From Luscinia megarhynchos (taxonomy: Eukaryota > Chordata > Aves > Passeriformes > Turdidae): DNA of 64,000 nt. This document shows, piece after piece, positions 1 through 11,220 of the stretch. The notes beneath the pieces are model-generated. The model worked only from the letters and a program-made list of their open reading frames with translations, was not told the DNA's origin and ran no database searches. Numbering within the stretch: the first letter of the stretch is position 1; every line of letters begins with the position of its first letter. A program made the translations under genes and the position numbers. The DNA lies in assembly GCA_034336665.1 (NCBI GenBank), contig JAPFBE010000002.1, forward strand, positions 39,349,406-39,413,405. Direction: 5' to 3'.

Positions 1-654
1 TCCTTTCTCAAGTGTGTTCACTCTTACAGATGTGATCTTGTGCATCTCACCCCCCTTTGAAGACAGGGTTATGTTCTGAGGTATACTTGGGTCTTTTAAT
101 TAAAAATTACAGGTAAAATATTTAGAATGCTCTTGAATTATGGAATATTTTTTGTTTTGCAAATGGAAAAGTGTAACCAATATTCTTTTGGCATTTTATA
201 TTAAAAGCAGTGTTAAATTATAATAAAGGAAAGAAGTTAAAAGAGTTGCAGTCTGGATTTATGTATATGTGTAGAAGATTAATGCCTTCAGTTAATTTGG
301 GTTGAAATATATATTCTAATGAGGTGTTAAAATTAGTTCTGAGAGTGCTCATCTAGCAACTATAAATATGTTATAGCAAAGTGTAATTAAGCCTCTCTAA
401 AGTTTTATCTCTTTGCTTCTTTTTTCCCTTTTTTTTTCTTTCCTGAGCTTATAGGAACTTGAAGTCAGCTGCAAGGATACCTCTCCAGAGAAAGTTATAC
501 CTTCATAGAAGTCCAGAAACAAATTCTTTTGTGTGTATTCTCAGTATTTGAAGAAAAATGGTGAGAAAATCTAGGCAGTAAAAGGTTCAGTGTTTCCAGA
601 AATTTGAGGTCTGTCTGTAATGTTTTTATGCTATAAAGGTCTTCAAGCTATCAG
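1..654. other. Non-coding stretch, nothing recognised
   Basis: AT-rich unique-looking DNA with short T runs near 420-440. No open frame of note, repeat family or RNA gene is recognisable. Confidence 0.6.
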
Positions 655-1115
655 CCAGACTTAACCAGATGGATGGAAAACTGGATGGATGAAAACAAGT
701 GTAGGATGTCCAGGCTCAGAGGATGGCAATTAAGGGGTCAAGCTCTGCCTTCAGGCTGGGGACCAGTGGAGAACTGCCAGGCTGTCTATGAGGGACTGAA
801 CCCTCTCAGTGATGGTGTGGAGGAGGTGATGGATGCCAGTCTTACCCAGTATTCAGGTGACAAAAGCTGTGGGACCACCCACTGTGCTCAAGGACAGGAG
901 CCACGTTCAGAGATACCCAGGCAAGCTGGAGGAGGGGACCAAGAAGAACCTTGTGAAATGCAACTGGGACAAATATTAGGCTGTGTGCCAGGAATAAAAT
1001 GCCCCTTACAACACAACAGGCTTGTGCCTGAATGTCAGGGAGCAGCTCTATGGACAGGTGCCTGGGGAGCCTCATGGACAGGCTGCTCTGGCAGCACTGA
1101 GTCCACAGCACAACT
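655..1115 (+). mobile_element. Decayed CR1 LINE fragment (ORF2 reverse-transcriptase part)
   Basis: The sequence follows the 3' half of avian CR1 ORF2 in order. It opens with the 'gatggaaaactggatggatg' block and continues through a 'gaccagtggag' block and a stretch like the CR1 segment around the end of the polymerase domain. It closes with the 'aggcaagctggaggagggg' and 'gggagcagctctatggaca' blocks. Several of these blocks are internally shortened. A 154-codon open frame runs across part of it (673-1137), but this is not the intact CR1 reading frame and the element has no ORF1, intact ORF2 or 3' tail. CR1 is the dominant LINE of birds and is usually 5'-truncated; this copy lacks the 3' end too, so it is an old remnant. 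The family call comes from recalled CR1 structure, not from an alignment. Confidence 0.7.
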
Positions 1116-3589
1116 TGCTGTTATCAGCAGAAAATAAATGGAGGGAAGTGCTTATATCTCCAAACTCAGCACTCATTAGATGATGTGTAGAATACTGCAT
1201 AACTTTAGGATTCCATTGGAAATCCGACAACTAGGAAACAGCGAATGGACCTACTGTCTATTAATGTCTGTGAAAATAATTTAAAGGATTATTACGACAT
1301 CTTTGGAATCTGTGGACATCTGTGACAATGTCATTCATTTGACATTCAAATAGTTTCTTGCCTTTGTAGTAAATTAGTTGTGCAGCTTTATTGCTGCAAC
1401 CACATTGGCAAACTAACTTAGACTTGTGTTTCAAAGTTCTAAGAAGGTAAGAGTTATTCCTGGGGTGGGACCAAGATGGATTAATCAGTTATAATTCCAG
1501 GTGAATATATAAACAGTCAGATAGGAGCATCAAAGAGACATTAAAAAGCAGTCAATGTTTATTTCTTTCCTCTTGAATGAATATTCCAAAATGGAGTTGT
1601 ATTGCAGCTAGAGACAGTGGGGAAAGAACTGTGGAGTGACCAAAGCTTCCCACTCTCTTTTATGCACAAGTCACAGAGGAAAGCAATAGGGATCAAACAG
1701 AACACATGGACTAAAGGAATGCTGATGTAGGACAGGGAAAAAAAGGAGATTGGCAATGTTGAAAACATGACAGACTCACAGCTGAAGATATTTTCAGGAA
1801 TAAGATCTATCTACTGGAATTGAATATAAGGTAATCATAAAAATTAATATATAATCATCTATTCTCCAGAATATCCATTTTTGGCTATAACATCTTCTGT
1901 ACATTTAATTTCCTAGCTGTTGATTTCAGGAAAGCGTATGTATTAAGTACTAGAATATTCTGACAATGACACTCAACAATAAGTAAAGCACTGCAGAGAT
2001 GTGAGTAGGAGACAAAAGCTATTGTAATACTCTGCAACTGAAAACTTGTTTTCATTATGTCAACTGTAGCTATATTTCTTGAATAGACACGTAGCCATAA
2101 CTTTCACTAATTTTTATTCTTTTTCTCCTGTCAAAGGAGAACACTCTCATGCTTCAGCCATCACAATAGACCTCCCATATATTAAATTGTTTGATCTTGC
2201 AGATGTTACAGGATAAAACTAATAAATAAAAAAACCCCAAACAATCTTCCCCCCCAAACAACTTTATTCTGCATTGTTAAGAAATCTGATAATCCATAGA
2301 GATTTAAAATTGTGTGAAAACTCCTGGCATTTCACTGGGGAGGTTTCTAAGCCATATGCTCTGCCTCTGTGAAGCGACCTTTGGTTTATCTGAAAAGATT
2401 CAGTAGAGACCTTAGTTTCCTCCTGATCAGCACAAGGATAGAAAGGGAAACTGAGAATTCCTTTTTGCCTTGGTCTCTGTTGCCTGTTCTATAACCAGTT
2501 CTTCCTCTTTTTAGAGAGAATCTTTAGCATCTGCAGCTTCATGGTGCTGACAGCCCAGTTCAGAGAGTGCTGTGGTTGCAATGGCTTCACCTGGAGAATA
2601 TCAACCCAGCACATAAGCAGGGAGAGAAGAAAGAATACATTATGGGAATGAAGAACAAAGACAGTTAAGCTTAAGTCCTTTAGGTTCTGTACTCACGGTA
2701 ATTTTGGGAAATCTAATGGGAATCACCTCTGGAGTGAGACGCTTTACCTTGACTTCTTAAGGTGGAAGATTTATTACAAATACCTGGCAGCTGAATACTC
2801 AGAGTGACAAACCTGGAATCTCTGGGAGGAGCAGATGTTGCCTTCCTACAAGACAGGACATCAATATAACTCAAACATGTCCACCATTGTTTAAAGAGTA
2901 TAATCATTAGATGAAGACATGGTATCCCAGTTCCATTTCTCTAGCACAAAGGTAAACATTTCATTTTTCTCCTTACCTGCTTACAAGTACAAGAGTCAGA
3001 CTCACTCTAGTGCATGGAAGGGCTGTTCTCAGTAGAGGCTGTTCTGCTGAGCATCCCACCAATGTGCTCTGTATCATGTCAGGATATACTGATCTGTGTC
3101 GATGTTTGTTTCTAGATCAGTGGACATCTGCCACAATGCTAACAGAGCACTCCATAATTGCCAGTGACAAAAGGACTTTCTCTCTTGCAGAGATCTTGAA
3201 GAACAAACCTTGAAGTGATATCTGGGACAACTTCCAAAGAGCTGGTGCTTTTCTCCTTTGCACAGCTAAGATAACAGCTGTTCTAGGTACACCTCCAGCC
3301 ACACACAAGTTCTTTTTGTTGAGTTTATTTCTTGGTTTGTTGTTTGTTTTGTTTTGTTAGTTTTTTTTTTTTTAAAGCAAATGAAATCTGTCTTAAAGTG
3401 GAAACAAAGCACCTCCATGGATGAAAAATTCTACATATGCTTAAGTAAAAATCTGTGTATGTCTTCAGGCACACATTTTCTGTGAGTTGATTAAGAAGTA
3501 TATATAAGCTTGCCTGTGGCCAGTTAGGAATAAGCAGAGCTGTAAAAAGTCTCAATGAGGACTTTTGTCTCATGGCTTTAGCAACTGGG
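1116..3589. other. Non-coding stretch, nothing recognised
   Basis: AT-rich intergenic sequence. Small T/G-rich runs occur at 3325-3373. I see no repeat family, promoter or coding exon. Short open frames here are of chance length. Confidence 0.55.
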
Positions 3590-4040
3590 TAATTATGTAA
3601 TTGTTGTGTTTCTTTGTTTAGCATGTGCTCGGCGGTCTCATTAATCAGCGCAGCAATGCTGCAATGGCTGTGATTTCCACCAGCGCGATAAGACACGTTG
3701 GCTGCCACATTCAGAGGGATAAATTGGTTATTTTACAAAGTCTCAAAGGGTGAAGGCTTGGGGTTTTATTTGAACGTTTGTCACATGATCTCGCTGCGTG
3801 ACATCGCAAATCTCCCATCTCTGCTTTGTTGGCCTATATGCATGAATAATTTTCCCAGTGCTTGTTTGTAGCTGAGCGGGAGAAAGAGAGAATTACCGCC
3901 GCACAATCTCTTGTTGTCGGTGATCAGCATTCCGATGGTCTGAGCTGGCTTACAACAGTGTAAAGACATCAGTGGCATGTGTTATAATATATTGAGCATT
4001 GTACTCCTGAAGAACGCACGAAAGAAAGAACATTGTTCTA
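3590..4040. promoter_or_regulatory. Candidate conserved non-coding element with retained CpGs (A)
   Basis: Fifteen CpG dinucleotides lie between 3630 and 3934, in a region where several hundred bases often contain none or one. The sequence is complex and repeat-free, with an ATTA-type homeodomain core (cattaatcagc, about 3640-3650) and an AT-rich gtaattatgtaatt block at 3590-3603. Open frames on the minus strand (3325-3708 and 3781-3978) resemble no domain and do not share a frame across the block. CpG survival in a vertebrate intergenic region suggests either hypomethylation with regulatory use or strong purifying selection. An alternative is an unrecognised exon or the 5' end of a non-coding transcript. 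Conservation itself was not tested. Confidence 0.55.
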
Positions 4041-4240
4041 CTAGGGAGCAATTCATCGGGTTTTTCCCAGAGACTCTTGGGTCAAGTTTTTATAGGCCTA
4101 TTTGATTTTCAAATTCTTTTTCCCCCTTTTTCCTCTCAGTGAGCCATAGTGTCCAAACTTGTCTACATTTACTTCCCATGTTTTGTGCATGGTAGATGTC
4201 CTTTAAAAAGAGTATCTCAAATAAGTCTTTATTCTTGTTT

Positions 4241-4520
4241 TGTTGGCTCTTATTCTGTGTTTTCATGAACTCTGGCCCTGGCCATGGCAACTGCAAGAAA
4301 AATGTTAACATTGATTGACAGGATTAAGAAAGCCTCCATGCCTATCCGCATTTCAAACACTTTGGGAACAATGGTGTTTGGTGTGATTGAATTAATGAGA
4401 TATCGTGGACTGTCAAAAGAGCACACATACTTTACATAAACCTGATTATCTTTGCATGGCAGAAATGAAAAAAAGGAGGGAACAGAGGTTTGGCTTTCAC
4501 TCATACCTCCAAAGGAGCCA
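4241..4520. promoter_or_regulatory. Candidate regulatory element with PBX-MEIS decamer (B)
   Basis: A perfect TGATTGACAG lies at 4312-4321. This is the established composite site for PBX with MEIS or PREP TALE homeodomain proteins. Nearby are a SOX-like AACAATGG (about 4367-4374), a tgattgaattaatgag block with ATTA cores (about 4384-4399), and CpGs at about 4348 and 4405. It begins about 200 bp after element A, so the two may be one composite element. Function is inferred from motifs only. Confidence 0.45.
4312..4321 (+). promoter_or_regulatory. PBX-MEIS/PREP composite site
   Basis: Exact TGATTGACAG. About 0.1 copies of a given 10-mer are expected by chance on both strands of 64 kb, somewhat more for an AT-leaning motif. 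Confidence 0.5.
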
Positions 4521-5021
4521 TCAAAGTGTGTGTGCCCTGGCTCAGAGAGTGATGTGCCCGCTCAACTGGCCTGCCCTCCCTTTCTCTCCACATACTGCCT
4601 GGCTCTGCTTAGCATACATCAGCCATGGGCTTTAACAAGTCTATTCAGGCGACTGGGCCCAAAACAACACTCTTTTCACAGCTCAGCACCTCTGTGCTGA
4701 TTTTTTTTTTCCTATGGGTCTATTGTTTAACTTGAACTAAGCATACATTTCAACAATTAGACCCAAACTGGCTCCTACCACCCTAGCTTAACCCCAAGGA
4801 GTGACATCAGTCATGATACTACATGCATTTTGAGAGGTGAGCCACAGCTGGTGCTCACTTTTAGCGATAGAATTACTGGAGAGAGAAGAAAGTTTCATAG
4901 GGAACTTCTTCCCACTTAAATCTCTAAATGAATATATCTATCCTCTGGGGAATGTTCCAGCAGGCATAATAGTTTTGTGAATAAATACATTTCATTGAAG
5001 CAGTGCTGCATTTTAGCATAA
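4521..5021. other. Non-coding stretch, nothing recognised
   Basis: Mixed-composition unique sequence after element B. Overlapping open frames at 4405-4700 are of chance length and start inside element B. Confidence 0.5.
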
Positions 5022-5046
5022 GCTTTTTTTTTTTTTTTTTTTTTTT
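5022..5046. repeat. Poly(T) run
   Basis: About 25 consecutive T. It could be the tail of a minus-strand retroposed sequence, but nothing recognisable adjoins it. Confidence 0.85.
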
Positions 5047-6019
5047 CCAGAAGAGGACGTCATGGATTAGAGACTCTGAAATAAAATGTAATCCAAAAGT
5101 TGAAAGGATTCTGCCTACCTGCATACCTGTCTCTCTATCTATCTACTTACGTGTCTTATGACCTCTAATAATTTTACATGGTCCTTACTACCACAGATGA
5201 GCATTAGTTCCTCAAATACACACAGCACTGGCTTACTGAAAATCACAAGCTTAATGGAAGTGGCATTTTTTTGATGGCATACAGCCCTTTCAGTTTTTTC
5301 AAGCAAGTAGTAATTTTTTATTGAATTAAATACCTTAATTAAAAAGAAAACAGCTGATTTTTTTGCTTTATTCATAGATAACAGGAATTAATTTTTCTAA
5401 AAATATTTTCTCTCCTTTGTGTGCTAAATCCAGATGGAGGCAATGTAAAAATATTATTTATCCAAAAGACTATGCAAGTCTTATGTTGTTTCTAGCTTGC
5501 CTGGAGGAAAGAGATACTGAGAAAACCTCAAAAATTGTACATACAATAATTTCCAGGCTGTTTTTTTGCAGACATATGAAGAATGGACAATTTAAATGAA
5601 ATTTAAATTTAAAAAATCAAGCTTTGTTAGATTGCTTACAATGTCTCAAACCTCTAGTCCTCTGAAGATCCTGCTATCATTGCACTACTTCTCACCAGGT
5701 GGGAATATATATATAGCCTTTATGTAAGCATGAAGTACAATATTCCTTTTTTTTTTAAGGATCCTTTACTCACCTATATCATGCTTTCAGTCTTAAAAAG
5801 TAAGCAAGATAAAGTCTTTGTAACTTGAGTAGTTATGGAGCTGAAAATGATGAGATTTGGTGTCCAGATAAAGTATTTCTGCCTTTCACTCTTTATAGAC
5901 TTCCCTAAAACCTTGTAGCACTCCCACAAGCTTTAGTAATTCTATGTTGTGATAAATGATTAATTTTCACTAAGGCTTTTTAAAAATACTGTAAGCATAA
6001 AGAAGTTTAAAAATCACCT
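5047..6019. other. Non-coding AT-rich stretch, nothing recognised
   Basis: AT-rich, with short tct/atct runs at 5132-5146 and an AT-palindromic patch (atttaaatgaaatttaaattt) near 5588-5610. No gene is seen. Confidence 0.55.
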
Positions 6020-6330
6020 GGTGGCACGTATTGAGCATTGCTTTGTAAATCATTAAATAATTTATGGCAAAACTCATTTTAACACGTGTGCATATTTTCT
6101 GAGGCCATGGATTAGTGACAGGCCTATCATAACAGATTAATGTTTCAGATCAAAGAAAAGGTGGAGAGCACTGCACTGTGAAGTCGAAAACAAAACAAAA
6201 CATCTCCCCCCAAAGCTTAGCCAGTAGATGTCTCTGTTTCACAAACCCTGCCGTGGCGTCAGCTGCCACATCCTCCCAGTTACATCTCCTGCACCCTTCT
6301 TGTTAGGATAAACTCACCTTCACATAAAAA
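6020..6330. promoter_or_regulatory. Weak candidate conserved element
   Basis: Repeat-free sequence with scattered CpGs (ggcacgta, aacacgtgtg, gccgtggcgtc), an E-box CACGTG at about 6083 and ATTA cores. It is less distinctive than the other islands and could be ordinary unique DNA. Confidence 0.2.
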
Positions 6331-6589
6331 TCACAGCAAGATGATGTGAGGGTGGTGGTGTTTTGAAGCCTGTATGAGGCTGTCTGTATGGTCAAGGCAA
6401 TTGAAACTCAGTTGTGCACACGACAAGCAGTAGAGATTGGACAGCTACTTAGTTGGAGACCCTCTGATAACTGAATTGGCATAATCAGACTGCTTTGCAC
6501 TACATGACAGGGCTTGGGGGTACCATCATTTGCCTCTTTTTATCATCAACCAGGATTTCCAGGATCTATATGACAACAGGTAGGGGTGT

Positions 6590-7075
6590 GAAGCTTCTCC
6601 TCGGTGCTCTGCACAGTCACCTGCTCCTTCTGAGCTGTTCCTCCTCCAGTCCTATGACACAGAGTGAGGCCAGGGGACCTCCAGACCCCACAGGAGGAGC
6701 ATATCCTTCCTTCTCCAGTCATAAGAACTTGTCTCCCACAAGGAAAGCCTGTTCAAGAAGATACTGGACAGGCAGGTGTCCTTGGGAGAGGAAAGGGAAA
6801 CTAAGTGTGATGGCATAACCCTGCAGTTTCTTCTGGCCCTTGAGCTGCTGCCAAATTGCAGTGCCTTCTGCAGAGCATCCTGCTCAGTGCAGCACGGGGC
6901 AGCCTCACCTTCCACAGAGTGTCACTGTCCTCCTTTCTCTCCCAAAAGTGGCAGTACTGCCTCTTTCTCCTGCTGGGAGCTCTGCCATTGAGTTAGAACA
7001 TGCTTCCAAGTGCTCCTCTAAATTCAAAGGGCCAGTTGTATGTCTAAGAGATCAGCAACATAAGGGAGCTTGAAA
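6590..7075. other. GC-raised, CpG-poor block of unknown origin
   Basis: Clearly more GC-rich than its flanks but with only two or three CpGs, the pattern of an old methylated and decayed insertion rather than an active CpG island. Three overlapping open frames of 71-107 codons exist on both strands with no recognisable domain. I could not assign it to a repeat family. Confidence 0.35.
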
Positions 7076-9339
7076 TGGCAAAACTGATTTCTGCTTGTGT
7101 GAACACATAAATATTGTTGATATTTATGTAGACTTAGATGGTCTTTCCTGCTCTCTTAAGAGTAAACATTCACTATACCATGTTATTTACTTTAAACTTT
7201 GTGAATTAATATTTGCTTTTCCTCCTCACTTCTAGAGAATTTTCAGTAAAACTGTGCTTTTCATTTATTAAAATTATTGTAAGTTGAAATATTGGAACCT
7301 TTATCCTTGATATAGAGCTTTTCCTCATCAAATATAATTTCAATTTGGGTAAAACCTGAGGTAGAGAATTTGTAACTGGCTTAAGCTAATCTAAGTGTTG
7401 TCTGCTGTTAAAGTTGGTAATTCTTGTCTGCCATCTGCCATGTCTCACTATGCTTTTCTGCCACTTCTCTCATGTCAGCATCAGCACTGGCATGTGCATG
7501 CCCATGGTGAGCTAGATTGTTACCCCCACCTGCTTGTCCTCCTGGCCAACCTCAGCAAAAACTGGAATACAGGAAAACCTGTCTGGGGCTTGGGTGAAGC
7601 AGGGATTTTCATGTTCAGTGTAGATGAGCCTAATGCAAGGTGGAACCCCATCCCAAAAGTGAGAGATTGAACGGTTAAAACGTACATGTTTAAGGATGTG
7701 TAACTAACAGCTAGAATTTTTTCATTCCACCCAAACAGAGGCCTTTTCATTTTTATCTGCCATCTTTTTTCTAGCTTCTTTACTGAAGACAACATAATTT
7801 CTATTTTGGGACTACCAGTACAGATGATGTCATTACTTACACTTTTTTTTTCAAAATATAAGTAAAAATTTAATACAAAAATGATTAGGAAAGCAAATTA
7901 CACAGTTTCTGCAGTAGCTGAAAAATTTTATTATTAAAATATTTAAAAAAATTATGCAATAAACTCCTTAAGAATTCTTGGCAAGTAGGTAGGCAAGTTA
8001 CAGAAAGGTGAAGAAATTGTGTGAGAACTAATGAAAAAACCTTCACCCAAGTTTGTTGTGCCTGACTTTGTTTCATCTTGGCCCCACTCTGAATCCTGCA
8101 CAGTAAGCTGATACCTTTATCCTGATTCACTATCATGGGCATGCAATCTTCCAAGCACCAGTGATGTACCAGCCTTACAGGCCCTGTCCCTGTCTTAGGC
8201 TCCTGCAGGTGTCATTCAGCCAAGCTGTAGCTTGCACATAGCTCACTGTGCCATCAGAGCAAGATTTGTGTTGGCAGATAACCTTGCAGGTTCCTTCCAC
8301 ATTGTCCCTGCCAGCCTTGATATCCCCTCTGTCTTCTTTGACGAGCAGGAAACCTTTCTTCCTCTTAGCCTAACACACATTTCTAACATACTCTCCTGTG
8401 TGTGCATTTATTTAAGACCTAACTACAGAAAAGTGTTGCCTTTATGAAGTGATTCTTCTCCTCTTGCTCTCAGATAGGTGTGTCAGTATCTCTTATTAAT
8501 GCTTTGGTGGCTGAGCACAGGCTGCTGCCAGTGAGTTCCAACCAGAGCAGCAAACACCAGAAGATGTGGAGAAATGCTTTCAAGGATATGAATTAAAACA
8601 CAGTGGCTAACATATTATAAAGTATTCCTAATTTTCCTAATCCAGGCAGACACTTTGAGCCTCATCTCCAGTAATATCCTGACCCAAGAGCAGTTCAGCA
8701 ACAAAAATCACATTTACCCCAGGGCACTATCATTAGGCTTTCTAGGAAAAGGCATAGAGTGCACCTAGCAGCATGGTCTTCCTGCCACTTCCCCATTCTT
8801 CTAATTCCTAAATCAGGTAGTGTAGAGTTAAGCATTATAGAAAAGCACAATTTGTAAGATATCAATTTTTTTTTTTTTTTTTGCAGCAGCAACATCATAA
8901 ATTTTCCATTATGTAGGCCTCAAGTCCTCTAATGTCAAAGATGTCAGAAGATGGGTGAAAATTAAATTGCACATCATACTTATTTCCTTTAAATAATGAC
9001 CATACAGTGAAATATTCTAGGTAGACTCTTCTAAAGAATTTACACATCTTCAATTTTTTAAGCAACTTTTGCAAAAATTTAATTTAAAATGCAAGGCTGT
9101 GTAAAACCTTACTGACTTTATAGAAACTTTACAATGAAACTATTTTTATATGACAATGTACATAAAATAATTTACTAGTATGCAATAGGATTCTCGTTTT
9201 ACATTATGATTTCCTGATCCTATTTCTCACTGGATTAAACATAGAATTTGGAATTTTATATCTGGCAACATTTAGAGATCAGGAGTTTTCTTTGATAGTG
9301 ATGGTTTTGCTTTCTTTTTCAACATTGTTTTGAGGGGTG
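7076..9339. other. Non-coding stretch with one poly(T) run
   Basis: AT-rich unique sequence. A T run of about 17 lies at 8866-8882. The 20-mer at 8911-8930 recurs at 33795-33814 (listed separately). No gene, promoter or repeat family is recognised. Confidence 0.5.
8911..8930 (+). repeat. 20-bp word shared with 33795-33814
   Basis: The 20-mer atgtaggcctcaagtcctct occurs identically here and at 33795-33814 in direct orientation. Flanking similarity is weak. Exact 20-base sharing between two unrelated places in 64 kb is unlikely by chance, so both may be remnants of one dispersed family. Confidence 0.6.
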
Positions 9340-9790
9340 CATTCTTTGCACTGCAGATTCGGTATCCTTGAGTAACCGGAAATCATTAATAAATATAATT
9401 ATCACTAGCAGTGCTGAAACAGGGGAAGCTTTGAGGTTACAATGCCCTGGCAGAACACATTTGACTGGATGAAAAAGTTTACGGAGATTAACACCCACAG
9501 AGCTGGCCCACTGGTAGGTTGTTGCAGGTTAATGGAAATGTGTGGCAACAGGCAGCAACATTAGCAGGGTCTTTATCTTTAGGTCTCATAAATATCCTCC
9601 TTAACCCCTGCTAACACCCATGTTTCAGCCTTTTCTAGACAGAATTAGGACGGCTAGCTCCATGGTTATTGTCAGGATTAGGCACATTCAGCTCAGGGTT
9701 TCCCCCCTCCTGGCTATCAGCTCAGAACTGCCCAGCTTCCTGAACATTTTGGGTCTCTATCAAATATGATTTGTTGATTGCTGCCCTGGT
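9340..9790. promoter_or_regulatory. Candidate conserved non-coding element (C)
   Basis: Repeat-free block of balanced composition with CpGs in attcgg, accgga, ttacgg and ggacgg contexts. It has ATTA/TAAT cores (cattaataaatataatta at about 9386-9404), a GATA-like ctttatctttag (about 9571-9582) and a string of G/C-rich words. No frame is open through it. The texture matches vertebrate enhancer-type conserved elements, but conservation was not tested. Confidence 0.4.
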
Positions 9791-10589
9791 CTCTTAACCA
9801 AAGGGAAGGAAATTAACAGCAAATTCTTTGGTAGTAGAAAAGTGACCTCAGGACATTTTGTTTGAAATGTAGTGCTCCATTAAATAAAGCTCTTAATTCT
9901 GTAAATGAAGGTTCACAACTTTCTGTACTTAAAAAACAGCTTGGTCCTTAAGTCAAATTTAAAAGAAGTATGAATTTCTAGTAATCATATATGAGTTTAT
10001 TTCTCTTTTCAAGCCTTTGTTAGTTTCTTTGTATGTTAAACCACAGAGACTTTTTCTTTAGTATATTGAAAAATGGAGCTGGGAAGGGGTTAAGGATCTT
10101 CGTTGACTGCAATTTCTCAATCAGCCTCGGGAAGCCTCAGGTCAACTTTGCTCATAAAACTCTGCACAAATATTTCTTTTTCTATCAGAGGAATTCTAAT
10201 TCCACACACAGACCAGTGCCACTCAGATTATTACACATTATTAAAAATTAATTTTAAAAAATGGTTTGGTCCCTGAAACTGTGAGAAACCAAGCTTTGAA
10301 AAAACTCACTCCCTTAATAGTGAAATAAATACCAAATAAAATCCTCTTTCCTGCTATTTTTTAATATTTCTGTTATTCCTTGATTTTGAAATCTTTCTTC
10401 TCTTTCCCCCTTGCACAGTACAAATGAAGATAAAAGGCTATCCTTATGGAAAAATAAATTATATGTAACTTAATGGGGATAAAAAGCTGCTATAGAGATT
10501 AATAGGTTTCCACAGAAGTTACTCTAAAAAAACCATATAATTTAATAGAAACTTCAATATAAAATGTGAAAAATCACTCCCTCCTGTGG
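9791..10589. other. Non-coding stretch, nothing recognised
   Basis: AT-rich unique sequence. A 72-codon frame at 10033-10251 shows no domain. Confidence 0.55.
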
Positions 10590-11075
10590 TAAAACCTGTA
10601 AGAGGGTGGGCACAAGAGAAATGCTGCTGTCACAAGGAGAGTGTTGTGCTGTGGGAAGTGGGGCTGGAGTCTCCTGTGCCCTGCAGCAGGACACAGACCC
10701 ACAGCCACACTCCAGGCAGGGGTGGCCACAGGCAGGTCACCCTCACAGGAGAGAGAGGGGGGACTGTGCTCTTCAGGAATTACTGCCAGCTGCTGAGAAA
10801 AAGGTGGCTAAGGGTGAAGGGCAGAAGATTTCCTCTTCAAATATATATTTTTTTGGCCATTTTCTTGTCCTCCAACTGAGTTTGAATTGTGTATTTTCAG
10901 AGTTGTCTTGTTCTAATTTGTGCTTTAATAAAGTTTAGTCCTTTAGGGTATTTGTGTTCCTGCATTGTAGCAGAGATGGGACTGCCCTAATTTGATCCGG
11001 AATAAACCCGAGCAGACAGAAAATTCTAACCCGCTGCTGGTTCTATCCTGGTGACTACCCGTGTGCATGTATATG
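10590..11075 (+). mobile_element. Possible LTR-like remnant (endogenous retrovirus-type, solo)
   Basis: A GC-raised block inside AT-rich DNA has the layout of a long terminal repeat read on the + strand. A U3-like GC-rich stretch (10590-10900) comes first. An AATAAA at about 10927 follows, then a T/G-rich stretch (tatttgtgttcctg), which is the usual order at a poly(A) site. A second AATAAA lies at about 11001, with a short C/G-rich U5-like end. The tggtgactaccc at about 11050-11061 vaguely resembles a tRNA primer-binding start. I cannot define TG...CA ends or a target-site duplication, and no gag, pol or env sequence adjoins. An alternative is an old 3' UTR or terminal exon. Confidence 0.3.
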
Positions 11076-11188
11076 GGTCAGATCTATGGTCCCAAGATGG
11101 AGATTATTTAAGAAATACAGTCTTTTCATCAAACTGTGTCACTTGCTTATTTTCTGTTTATAATTCTCACTGTATTTCCTAAAAATCT

Positions 11189-11220
<32 letters not shown>

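Noticed and set aside
673..1137. 154-codon plus-strand open frame as a host gene
   Set aside because: It overlaps a decayed CR1 element and does not follow a continuous CR1 reading frame.
3781..3978. Minus-strand 65-codon frame in the CpG-rich island as an exon
   Set aside because: CpGs extend beyond it on both sides and no domain or consistent frame is present; non-coding element preferred.
11050..11070. Primer-binding-site-like word after the LTR-like block
   Set aside because: Only the first seven or so bases resemble a tRNA-primed site; the rest diverges, and no retroviral coding sequence follows.
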